From positions 1 through 7,483 of the forward strand of contig CALLIQ010000511.1 of assembly GCA_938008925.1 (NCBI GenBank): a stretch of DNA of 7,483 bases. The letters run 5' to 3'. Both the position numbers and the translations under genes were made by a program. The stretch comes from an uncultured Acidimicrobiales bacterium (GTDB lineage: Bacteria > Actinomycetota > Acidimicrobiia > Acidimicrobiales > SZUA-35). The number at the start of each line of letters is the position of its first letter. Position 1 is the first letter of the stretch. This document shows, one piece after another, positions 1 through 5,769 of this stretch. The notes under the pieces are model-generated. The model was not told the origin of the DNA. It did not search any database and worked only from the letters and a program-made list of their open reading frames with translations.

Positions 1-16
1 AAGCGAAAAATCTCGG

Positions 17-994
17 TTAGTGAGCGGAGCGAACGGCCGGTAGAAGGAATGTGACGGCGGCGGCGCGATGGGTCAGTCGCAGTTCGGTGACCGGGTCGAC
101 GGGTTCGCCATCGAGTTGGTAGGGGAACGGCTGGTCTGAGCGGATCGTGATGCCCTCGACGTCGACCCAGTGGTGCTGGCCGCCCGAGTTGGCGATTCCC
201 GTCGGTGAACTCAGCGCCGCCTTCATCGCCGGACCGATGTCGGTGAGTGCGACCGAATCGAGAGCGACGACCGACAGGGCGGTCGTCAGATCGACTTCCG
301 GTGCGAGGTCGAGCGGCTTGTTGCCGAGGAAGGTGTAGGGATTCACATTCATGGCGACGGCCATCTGGAGCGGACCGGCTTCACGTCCGTCGTCGGCCTC
401 CATGCGAAGCGAGAGCGCTCGGCGCTCGGGTGAGCCCCAGGTCCGGATGGCGCTGGCGATGAACCACGGGTGGCCGGCGAGACGCTTGAGCGGGCTGCGC
501 GCTTCGACTCGATGGACCACCGCGGCATCGAAGCCTGCGCCGACGTGGAAGACGAAGGCGCGGTCGTTCGCCATCCCGAGGCTGCCCTTGACGAATCCGG
601 CGGGCCGGTCGGCGGGGCCCGACTCGCCCGGCTGATAGGCCTCGAGCGTTGCGAGGACCGCGTCGGTGGCGAGCTCGAGGTCGTTCGGGTAACCGATCGC
701 TCGAGCGAACACGTTGGTCGAGCCGCCGGGCAGCGGGGCCAGGCCGCAATCGGTGCCCATCAATCCGTTGACGGCTTCGTTGACCGTGCCGTCTCCGCCG
801 ACCGTGAGGACGACGTCGGCTCCCTCGCGCATCGCTCGGTGCGCGAGCCGGGTGGCGTGGTGTTGTCTCGTGGTCTCGTGCACGGTCAATTCGTGGCGGT
901 CGCCCAACTTCTTCTGGGCGACGACCAGGCCTCGGCGGGTCACCGATGAGGCCATTGGGTTGACGATCATCGTGAGCTTGAGACGGCTTGGCAC
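17..994 (-). CDS. Diacylglycerol/sphingosine kinase-family lipid kinase (DAGKc domain, YegS/DgkB-like)
   Basis: Predicted soluble or membrane-associated ATP-dependent lipid kinase that would phosphorylate diacylglycerol or a related lipid alcohol in phospholipid turnover. With the GTG start at 994 the protein has 325 residues, normal for the family. The N-terminal nucleotide-binding part starts with a beta strand into IVNP (10-13). It carries the family hallmark GGDGTVNE (66-73) and the PGGSTNVFAR loop (89-98). The C-terminal beta domain shows GAGFDA (152-157) and LDGEP (294-298), a conserved acidic motif linked to catalysis in characterised DgkB-type enzymes. The open frame reaches 1204, but upstream residues do not resemble the family. 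Starting at ATG 970 would cut into the first strand. GTG 994 has a TATGCT box eight bases upstream and no clear Shine-Dalgarno. It is divergent from etfB. The family call is firm; the exact lipid substrate cannot be told from sequence. Confidence 0.9.
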   Translation of the reverse strand: MPSRLKLTMIVNPMASSVTRRGLVVAQKKLGDRHELTVHETTRQHHATRLAHRAMREGADVVLTVGGDGTVNEAVNGLMGTDCGLAPLPGGSTNVFARAIGYPNDLELATDAVLATLEAYQPGESGPADRPAGFVKGSLGMANDRAFVFHVGAGFDAAVVHRVEARSPLKRLAGHPWFIASAIRTWGSPERRALSLRMEADDGREAGPLQMAVAMNVNPYTFLGNKPLDLAPEVDLTTALSVVALDSVALTDIGPAMKAALSSPTGIANSGGQHHWVDVEGITIRSDQPFPYQLDGEPVDPVTELRLTHRAAAVTFLLPAVRSAH

Positions 995-1002
995 GGCCGC
1001 CG

Positions 1003-1008
1003 AGCATA
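1003..1008 (-). promoter_or_regulatory. Candidate -10 box for a leaderless lipid kinase transcript
   Basis: On the minus strand TATGCT fits the actinobacterial TANNNT -10 pattern and lies eight bases before the GTG start at 994. Transcription would then begin at or next to the start codon. No convincing -35 element is visible, so the call rests on the spacing, which is identical to that at etfB. Confidence 0.4.
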
Positions 1009-1067
1009 GATTGTTGGCGTTGCACGGGCCGGTCTCCCGGGCGAACGAATGGGAAATCGTGCTGGGA

Positions 1068-1083
1068 TTGACCGCCCGGTCAA
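1068..1083. promoter_or_regulatory. Palindrome TTGACC-N4-GGTCAA, candidate operator of etfBA
   Basis: A perfect 6-4-6 inverted repeat whose left arm is the -35 hexamer of the proposed etfBA promoter and whose right arm lies in the spacer. A dimeric repressor bound here would block RNA polymerase. The palindrome is directly visible; regulator binding is inference, and no regulator gene is in the window. A weaker 7-bp inverted repeat (CCGGGCG 1037-1043, CGCCCGG 1073-1079) overlaps it. Confidence 0.4.
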
Positions 1084-1098
1084 GTGAGGCTCTACCCT
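1068..1098 (+). promoter_or_regulatory. Candidate etfBA promoter (-35 TTGACC, -10 TACCCT), leaderless
   Basis: TTGACC (1068-1073) is a near-consensus -35, and TACCCT (1093-1098) fits TANNNT. The spacer is 19 bases, slightly long. The -10 ends eight bases before the etfB ATG at 1107, so the transcript would start at or near the A of the start codon. No Shine-Dalgarno sequence precedes the gene, which agrees with a leaderless mRNA. Confidence 0.55.
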
Positions 1099-1106
1099 TC
1101 TCCGCC

Positions 1107-1886
1107 ATGAAGGTCGTTGTCTGCGTAAAACAGATCCCCGATCCGGCTGACCCCGGGGCACTTGACCCCGAGACCCGGACCCTCAAGCGGGACGTCAAAC
1201 TCATCCTCGACGAGTCCGACAGCTACGGCGTCGAAATGGCTCTCCAGCTCGTCGACGCTGCCGGTGAAGGGGAGGTGACCCTGGTCTCGATGGCTCCGAA
1301 CAACGAGCGTTCGGGCCTCGCCACCGCTCTCGCCATGGGCGCTGCGTCGGCCACGCTCGTGAGCGATCCGGAGCTCATCGGCTCCGACGCCCTCACCACG
1401 GCGAAGATCCTGGCTGCGGCCATCAAGGAGCAGTCGCCCGATCTCGTCATCGCCGGCTCGGAGAGCTCCGATGGCTACACCGGCACCGTGCCCGAGCAGA
1501 TCGCTGCCGTGCTCGATCTCCCCTCGGTCACCGCGACCAAGGAGATCGAGGTCGACGGTTCGTCGATCAACGTCAAGCGTCAGACCGATGCGGGCTACGA
1601 CTCGGTCGAGTGCTCGCTGCCCGCCGTGATCAGCGTCACCGCTGGCGTCGTCGAGCCCCGCTATCCCTCCTTCAAGGGAATCATGGCGGCCAAGTCCAAG
1701 CCGGTCGATGAAAAGACCGCCGCCGATCTCGGCTTCGGTGCCGATCAGGTCGGCTGGGACGGATCGGGGCAGGAGATCGTCGATGTCACCGACGCCCCCC
1801 AGCGCGAGGCTGGCGAAGTCATCGAGGACGATGGCGAAGCCCACCTCAAGATCATTGAGTTCCTCGACAATCTGAAGGTGATCTGA
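1107..1886 (+). CDS. etfB: Electron transfer flavoprotein beta subunit
   Basis: Beta subunit of the cytoplasmic electron transfer flavoprotein, which takes electrons from acyl-CoA and related dehydrogenases and passes them towards ETF-quinone oxidoreductase. The 259-residue protein has the usual family length. It opens with the typical MKVVVCVKQIPDP (1-13). A Rossmann-like core follows, with ALAMGA (75-80) and AGSESSDGYTGTVPEQIA (116-133), the region that binds AMP in non-bifurcating ETFs. VVEPRYPSFKGIMAAK (181-196) corresponds to the recognition loop that docks dehydrogenases; Phe189 aligns with the docking Leu of human ETF-beta. The frame is open upstream to 714, but the extension is antisense to the kinase and unrelated to the family. 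It is the first gene of an operon, with etfA two bases after its stop. No FixC/FixX partner is next to it, so there is no sign of electron bifurcation. Confidence 0.96.
   Translation: MKVVVCVKQIPDPADPGALDPETRTLKRDVKLILDESDSYGVEMALQLVDAAGEGEVTLVSMAPNNERSGLATALAMGAASATLVSDPELIGSDALTTAKILAAAIKEQSPDLVIAGSESSDGYTGTVPEQIAAVLDLPSVTATKEIEVDGSSINVKRQTDAGYDSVECSLPAVISVTAGVVEPRYPSFKGIMAAKSKPVDEKTAADLGFGADQVGWDGSGQEIVDVTDAPQREAGEVIEDDGEAHLKIIEFLDNLKVI
1874..1882 (+). promoter_or_regulatory. Shine-Dalgarno sequence of etfA
   Basis: GAAGGTGAT resembles AGGAGGTGAT and ends its core eight bases before the ATG at 1889, inside the last codons of etfB. It confirms the etfA start and indicates coupled translation of the pair. 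Confidence 0.75.
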
Positions 1887-1888
1887 TC

Positions 1889-2860
1889 ATGACTCTCGAC
1901 ACGATTTGGGTCTACGCCGAGGCCGCCGACGGCGAGGTGTCCTCGAACACCCTCGAACTGCTCACCAAGGCCCGTGACCTGGCCGACACCGTCGCCTGCG
2001 TGTACGCCGGCGACGACGCCGACGACATCGCTGCCACCCTCGGCGAGTACGGCGCCGAGACGGTCTATGAGACCGGCGACCTCGATGGTGCGCTCGTCGG
2101 CGTTCCCGTCGCCGCCGCCATCGCAGCAGCCGTCGAGGCCGGCGACGGCCCCGACGCCATCCTCGCTGCCACCACCTACGACGGCCGCGACGTCGCCGCT
2201 CGCCTCTCGGTAAAGCTCGACCGCACCGTCATCACGAACTGCACCGACGTCGAGGTCGACGACGACACCCTGGTCGGCACCGAGCCGATCTTCGGTGGCG
2301 CCACCGACATCAAGACCAAGTTCACCGGTGAGGGCCCCTACATCGTCCTCGTTCGCCCGAAGTCGTTCGCCGCTGAGGCGTCCGATGGTGGCGAGGCCGA
2401 CGTCGAAGAACTCGACATGCCCGATCTCGGCGGCGCCGCTGGCGCAACCGTGACCGACCGCTTCGTCGAGGAGTCCGAAGGCCCCAAGCTCGACGAAGCC
2501 GACCTGGTGGTCAGCGGTGGTCGTGGTCTGGGCGAGGCCGACAAGTTCGCCCTCGTGGCCGATCTCGCCAGCAAGCTGGGCGGTGCCGCCGGCGCTTCCC
2601 GTGCGATCGTCGACGCCGGCTGGGTGCCCTACTCCCAGCAGGTCGGCCAGACCGGCAAGGTCGTCAAGCCGAACGTCTACATCGCCGCTGGCATCTCGGG
2701 TGCCACCCAGCACTTGGTCGGCATGAAGGGCTCGAAGCACATCATCGCCATCAACAAGGATCCGGAGGCCCCGATCTTCGGCGTCGCCGACCTCGGCATC
2801 GTGGGCGATGTCCACAAGGTCATGCCGGCTCTGATGGAGGCGCTCGCCGCCCGCGGCTGA
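1889..2860 (+). CDS. etfA: Electron transfer flavoprotein alpha subunit
   Basis: Alpha subunit of the electron transfer flavoprotein; it carries the redox-active FAD and pairs with EtfB. The 323-residue length is typical. An N-terminal nucleotide-binding-like domain (about 1-190) contains LAATTYDGRDVAARLS (92-107). The C-terminal FAD domain begins at VVSGGRGLG (207-215) and continues with ASRAIVDAGWVPYSQQ (236-251) and VGQTGK (252-257). The ETF-alpha signature region VYIAAGISGATQHLVGM (263-279) follows, then AINKDPEAPIF (287-297). All flavin-contacting motifs are intact and very close to mitochondrial and proteobacterial versions. The start is fixed by a good ribosome binding site and by the two-base gap from etfB. 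Codon use is strongly biased to GCC, GAC, CTC and GTC, more than in its neighbours, which suggests high expression. The operon ends at the terminator downstream. Confidence 0.97.
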   Translation: MTLDTIWVYAEAADGEVSSNTLELLTKARDLADTVACVYAGDDADDIAATLGEYGAETVYETGDLDGALVGVPVAAAIAAAVEAGDGPDAILAATTYDGRDVAARLSVKLDRTVITNCTDVEVDDDTLVGTEPIFGGATDIKTKFTGEGPYIVLVRPKSFAAEASDGGEADVEELDMPDLGGAAGATVTDRFVEESEGPKLDEADLVVSGGRGLGEADKFALVADLASKLGGAAGASRAIVDAGWVPYSQQVGQTGKVVKPNVYIAAGISGATQHLVGMKGSKHIIAINKDPEAPIFGVADLGIVGDVHKVMPALMEALAARG

Positions 2861-2894
2861 TCGCTTCTCGAACGCGCCGCTTGGTATTGCGTCT

Positions 2895-2946
2895 GGCACC
2901 GGTCTCGATCGCTTCGGCGGTCGAAACCGGTGCCGGTTCGCTTTTT
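2895..2946 (+). terminator. Rho-independent terminator of etfBA with a UUCG tetraloop
   Basis: GGCACCGGT (2895-2903) pairs with ACCGGTGCC (2926-2934). The stem continues inward through 2912/2917 with one C-A mismatch and one G-U pair, about 18 steps in all. The loop is C(TTCG)G at 2912-2917, the extra-stable UUCG tetraloop. Five T residues (2942-2946) follow seven bases after the stem. It lies 35 bases after the etfA stop. Confidence 0.88.
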
Positions 2947-2964
2947 GCCCCGGCGCCGAGTCGC

Positions 2965-2970
2965 TAGGGT
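2965..2970 (+). promoter_or_regulatory. -10 box TAGGGT for a leaderless peptidase transcript
   Basis: TAGGGT sits six bases before the ATG at 2977, the common actinobacterial arrangement for a transcript starting at its start codon. No Shine-Dalgarno is present. A -35 at the expected distance (17-base spacer) would fall on TTTTTG (2942-2947), which is the T-run of the etfBA terminator. Confidence 0.6.
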
Positions 2971-2976
2971 CGGCCC

Positions 2977-4374
2977 ATGGCTGACACCGGCGTGACCGAA
3001 CCCGCGACCATCGATCGACTCACGGGGGAGACGGTCGAGCTGCTCCAAGCCATGATCCGCAACCAGTGCGTGAACGACGGCACCCCCGAATCCGGCCACG
3101 AAGATCGATCGGCTCGCCTGCTGCGAGACGAGCTCGACGTTCCCGGTGTCGAGCACGAGCTCTTCGAACCGACGCCTGGTCGCACGTCGCTCATCTCCCG
3201 CCTTCCCGGAACCGACCCGGACGCGCCGCGGCTGTGCCTCATGGGCCACACCGACGTCGTGCCCGTCTCACCCGATGGCTGGAAGCGCGACCCGTTCGGC
3301 GGCGAGCTCGTCGGCGATCCGAACGACCTCAGCGCCGAGATCTGGGGTCGGGGCGCGGTCGACATGTTGAATCTCACGTCGTCGATGGCCGTCGCCTTTC
3401 GCCACCTCGCCGCCATCGCCGAGGGACCATCGAAGACCCGCTATCCCGGCGACATCATCTACTTCGCCGTCGCCGACGAGGAAGCCGGTGGCGTGCACGG
3501 TGCCGAGGTCTTGATCGAGGAGCAGTGGGAGCATCTCCGGTGCGACTACGTACTGACCGAGTTCGGCGGGATGGCTTACAACAGCGACGCAGGCCGAACC
3601 CTTCTCGTCACGACCGCGGAGAAGGGGCTCGGTTGGCGACGCCTGCGGGTGAAGGGCAAGCCGGGCCACGGCTCGGCGCCGCTCGGAGCCGACAACGCAC
3701 TCATCAAGGCCGCCGAGGTCGTTCGCCGCCTCGCCGAGTACCGGCCAGCGGCCAAGCTCGACGAGCTCTGGGCCGCCAAGATCGCGGCTCTCGGGCTGCC
3801 GGACGACCTCCATCGCCGACTGCTCGACCCGGCGGCGGTGATGGACGCCATCGCCGAGCTGCCAAGGGGGCTTCGGGCCAACGCTCACTCGTGCTCGCAC
3901 ACGTCATTCAGCCCGAACGTGATCCACGGCGGCGTGAAGACCAACGTGATCCCCGACGTCGTCGACGTCGAGGTCGACATCCGGACCGTTCCCGGTGAGA
4001 CCACCGAAGACGTCATGGCGCACCTGCGTGCGGCGCTCGGCGACCTGATGGACCACATCGAGGTCGAGATCCTGCAGGAGAGCCAAGCCACGGCCTCGCC
4101 CGCGGGTGGGCCGCTGTGGGACTCCCTCCGAGACTCGATGCACGTCGCCTATCCCGAGGCGGCCGTGATCCCGAGCCTCGTCACCGGTGGTACCGACGCC
4201 CGCTTCTTCCGCCACAAGGGCGCCACCGCCTACGGTGCCGGACTGCTCAGCTCAGACATCGACTTCGGCGAGTTCTTCCGCCGCTTCCACGGTCACAACG
4301 AGCGCATCGACGTGCACTCGCTGAAGCTCACCACTCAGCTCTGGCTGGACGTCGTCAATCGGTTGTGGGCCTGA
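2977..4374 (+). CDS. M20-family zinc metallopeptidase/amidohydrolase (ArgE/DapE/CPG2-like)
   Basis: Predicted cytoplasmic di-zinc hydrolase that cleaves an amide or peptide bond of a small substrate; no signal peptide is visible. The 465 residues match the M20 family. The metal site is complete: GHTDVVPV (90-97) gives His91, with Asp93 as its partner; GRGAVDM (124-130) gives bridging Asp129; DEEAGG (167-172) gives general base Glu168 and ligand Glu169; TEFGG (194-198) gives Glu195; FHGHNE (437-442) gives His438. The lid/dimerisation domain runs from about 214 to 335 and includes GKPGHGSAP (227-235), whose His231 would reach the partner subunit's active site. TGGTDARFF (403-411) is also conserved. 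Instead of the usual DMK after the bridging Asp there is DMLNLTSS. Substrate is unknown: deacetylase, carboxypeptidase and dipeptidase activities all occur in this fold. The last 40 bp overlap the convergent gene. Confidence 0.92.
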   Translation: MADTGVTEPATIDRLTGETVELLQAMIRNQCVNDGTPESGHEDRSARLLRDELDVPGVEHELFEPTPGRTSLISRLPGTDPDAPRLCLMGHTDVVPVSPDGWKRDPFGGELVGDPNDLSAEIWGRGAVDMLNLTSSMAVAFRHLAAIAEGPSKTRYPGDIIYFAVADEEAGGVHGAEVLIEEQWEHLRCDYVLTEFGGMAYNSDAGRTLLVTTAEKGLGWRRLRVKGKPGHGSAPLGADNALIKAAEVVRRLAEYRPAAKLDELWAAKIAALGLPDDLHRRLLDPAAVMDAIAELPRGLRANAHSCSHTSFSPNVIHGGVKTNVIPDVVDVEVDIRTVPGETTEDVMAHLRAALGDLMDHIEVEILQESQATASPAGGPLWDSLRDSMHVAYPEAAVIPSLVTGGTDARFFRHKGATAYGAGLLSSDIDFGEFFRRFHGHNERIDVHSLKLTTQLWLDVVNRLWA

Positions 4375-5651
4375 GGGTCGGCCGGTCCGCTGTTGGCCTG
4401 AGGGTCGGCCGGAGCCGCTCGTCCACTGAACTCTAGGGCTCGTCTCCCGATGGTTCGCACCGGGAGCGAGTCGAGACGGCGGCCTGGGCACGGCCAGGCC
4501 GGCTGCAAAGCGAGCGGCATGGCACCCTCGGCTCCGAGAAGGAGCACGCGGCCATCGTCGAGGGTTCGGATCGTCAGCTCGGTGGCGAGTTCGGCCGGGA
4601 TACGGACGCCTGCGGCATGACAGCTGCCTGCCGACACGCTGAGCTGACCGAAGCCGAGCGTTGCGCCGTCGGTGACCGGACCGACCACCGAGTCGTTCCA
4701 CGGATCACCGTCGAGAACCTGCCCGGCCTGCACCGCTGTCGTTTCGTCGATCGTGATCGGCAGCGTCGGCCAACACGCCGTCCATCCGTCGAACCGATCG
4801 AGGTGACTCAAGCCGGTGATGACGGCCCGTTCCGATGCAACGACGGGGTCTGGCATCACGTGAGCCGCGGGGAGCAACTCGGCGATCAGGGAGTGCAGCA
4901 TCGGCTGCTTGGCGCCACAGCCGGTCACGACCACGTCGCCGATCGAGGCGGAGACGGTCGCCCAATCGGTCTCGCGAACCAGCGCACCCCGGTGGGTGAG
5001 TCTGGCCGTGGTTTCGATGGCGTCGCGCAACCGCTCCATGACCATGCCGGGACGGTCGAACGGGCCGGTGCTCAGTGGGCGGACGAACAGGAGTCGCTTG
5101 GTGGCCGGGTCGAGCGCCGCGACCGAGACCTCGCCAGCGTCGTTGTCGATGACGAGCACGGGTTCATTCGGTAGGCGGCCGGCGATGTCCTCGCGATGAG
5201 CGAGCCAACCGGCGGCCGCTGCGACGGGCCGCTCGACGAGATCGTGGTGTCCGAGGCGGATCCCTGCCGAGGCGAAGCCCTCGATCACGGCGGCTCGGCA
5301 TCGGGGCCCGAACGACGCCGGGATGGCAATCGTGTGAGTGGTCGTGTGGGTGGTCGTGTGGCTGGCCGAACCATCGTCGGGCGCCATCGGGGTCAGTGGG
5401 GTCAGCAGACCAGCGACGTCGGCGCAGGTCGCGGCGGCGAGATCATCGGCGACGCCGGCCAAACTCGTCACTCGCTCGCCGAAACGGCGCCGCCCTTCGT
5501 CGCACCAGCGCAGGATCAGCCCGTCGAGGTCATCCAGGTCATCGAGGGCCGGCGACGTCGCGCTGGGCGCGCCGAGATCACGCTGCGTCGTCGCAACGAA
5601 AAGACGATGACGGCCGATGTCGGCCGTCACGAGGTGCCCGCACGCTCCCAT
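4335..5651 (-). CDS. Degenerate Hsp70/actin-fold ATPase-like protein
   Basis: Function unknown. The 438-residue protein retains the outline of an Hsp70 nucleotide-binding domain. LVTADIGRHRLFVA (7-20) matches the phosphate-1 strand-turn. IAIPASFGPRCRAAVIEGF (108-126), then VERPVAAAAGWL (139-150), match the Hsp70 stretch PA.F...R.A...A...EP.AAA. VLVIDNDAGEVSVAAL (165-180) occupies the phosphate-2 site, and DVVVTGCGAKQPML (239-252) the adenosine site; DPVVASERAVITGL (268-281) follows like the Hsp70 DEAVA segment. The DGGGT signature has become DNDAGEV, so ATP hydrolysis is doubtful. No typical substrate-binding domain follows; residues from about 297 are unassigned. ATG 5651 is preferred over ATG 5690 because similarity starts there and a TACCGT box precedes it. 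A Thr/His repeat (98-107) sits before the second motif. The Ala/Pro/Asn-rich tail contains a duplicated segment. The 118 bp upstream, before the ABC operon, holds nothing else I recognise. Confidence 0.7.
   Translation of the reverse strand: MGACGHLVTADIGRHRLFVATTQRDLGAPSATSPALDDLDDLDGLILRWCDEGRRRFGERVTSLAGVADDLAAATCADVAGLLTPLTPMAPDDGSASHTTTHTTTHTIAIPASFGPRCRAAVIEGFASAGIRLGHHDLVERPVAAAAGWLAHREDIAGRLPNEPVLVIDNDAGEVSVAALDPATKRLLFVRPLSTGPFDRPGMVMERLRDAIETTARLTHRGALVRETDWATVSASIGDVVVTGCGAKQPMLHSLIAELLPAAHVMPDPVVASERAVITGLSHLDRFDGWTACWPTLPITIDETTAVQAGQVLDGDPWNDSVVGPVTDGATLGFGQLSVSAGSCHAAGVRIPAELATELTIRTLDDGRVLLLGAEGAMPLALQPAWPCPGRRLDSLPVRTIGRRALEFSGRAAPADPQANSGPADPQAHNRLTTSSQS
4368..4412. repeat. 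27-bp tandem duplication at the convergent gene junction
   Basis: GGCCTGAGGGTCGGCCGG occurs at 4368-4385 and exactly again at 4395-4412, a period of 27 bp; with one mismatch the match extends four bases further left. The first copy contains the peptidase stop codon. The second lies beyond it and repeats an in-frame gcc-tga. On the minus strand each copy encodes PADPQA, adding nine residues in frame to the tail of the Hsp70-like protein. Confidence 0.85.
5331..5366. repeat. Three 12-bp tandem units encoding Thr/His repeats
   Basis: CGTGTGAGTGGT (5331-5342), CGTGTGGGTGGT (5343-5354) and the diverged CGTGTGGCTGGC (5355-5366) lie head to tail. The unit is a multiple of three, so frame is kept. 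On the minus strand they give HTTTHTTTHT in the Hsp70-like protein. Confidence 0.8.
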
Positions 5652-5660
5652 GACCCGCCC

Positions 5661-5666
5661 ACGGTA
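5661..5666 (-). promoter_or_regulatory. Candidate -10 box for the Hsp70-like gene
   Basis: TACCGT on the minus strand, nine bases before ATG 5651, fits TANNNT and a leaderless start. No good -35 is evident, and the gene could instead be read through from the ABC operon 118 bp upstream. Confidence 0.35.
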
Positions 5667-5769
5667 GCGCTCGTGTGGGAAATGATCCATCTCGCGGCGG
5701 GGAGTCGATCGACCACTGTTCGAGGCGACCGACCTCGGTGAGCGGCAGCGATCGGCTCGAACGCGTTGG

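Noticed and set aside
714..1106. N-terminal extension of EtfB by 131 codons
   Set aside because: The extension is antisense to the kinase gene and unlike any ETF. The ATG at 1107 begins the canonical N-terminus and has a promoter directly upstream.
995..1204. N-terminal extension of the lipid kinase to 1204
   Set aside because: It would overlap the etfB start on the other strand, shows no family similarity, and the TATGCT box supports GTG 994.
1092..1844. A 250-codon minus-strand open frame antisense to etfB
   Set aside because: Mirror frame of a conserved gene, with no family similarity and no start signal.
1107..2860. Electron-bifurcating ETF (FixAB-type)
   Set aside because: No FixC/FixX or bifurcation-linked dehydrogenase gene adjoins, and the motifs look like the ordinary dehydrogenase-serving type. 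A phylogenetic placement would be needed to overturn this.
1745..2899. A 384-codon minus-strand open frame antisense to etfA
   Set aside because: It lies opposite an unmistakable etfA, its translation is Gly/Asp/Val low-complexity, it resembles no family, and long antisense frames are expected in GC-rich coding DNA.
3066..3998. A 310-codon plus-strand frame inside the peptidase gene
   Set aside because: Extremely Arg-rich frame-shift shadow of the M20 gene, which contains all catalytic motifs in its own frame.
4368..4412. Terminator hairpin for the peptidase gene formed by the repeats
   Set aside because: The copies are direct rather than inverted, the CGGCCG palindromes are short, and no T-run follows.
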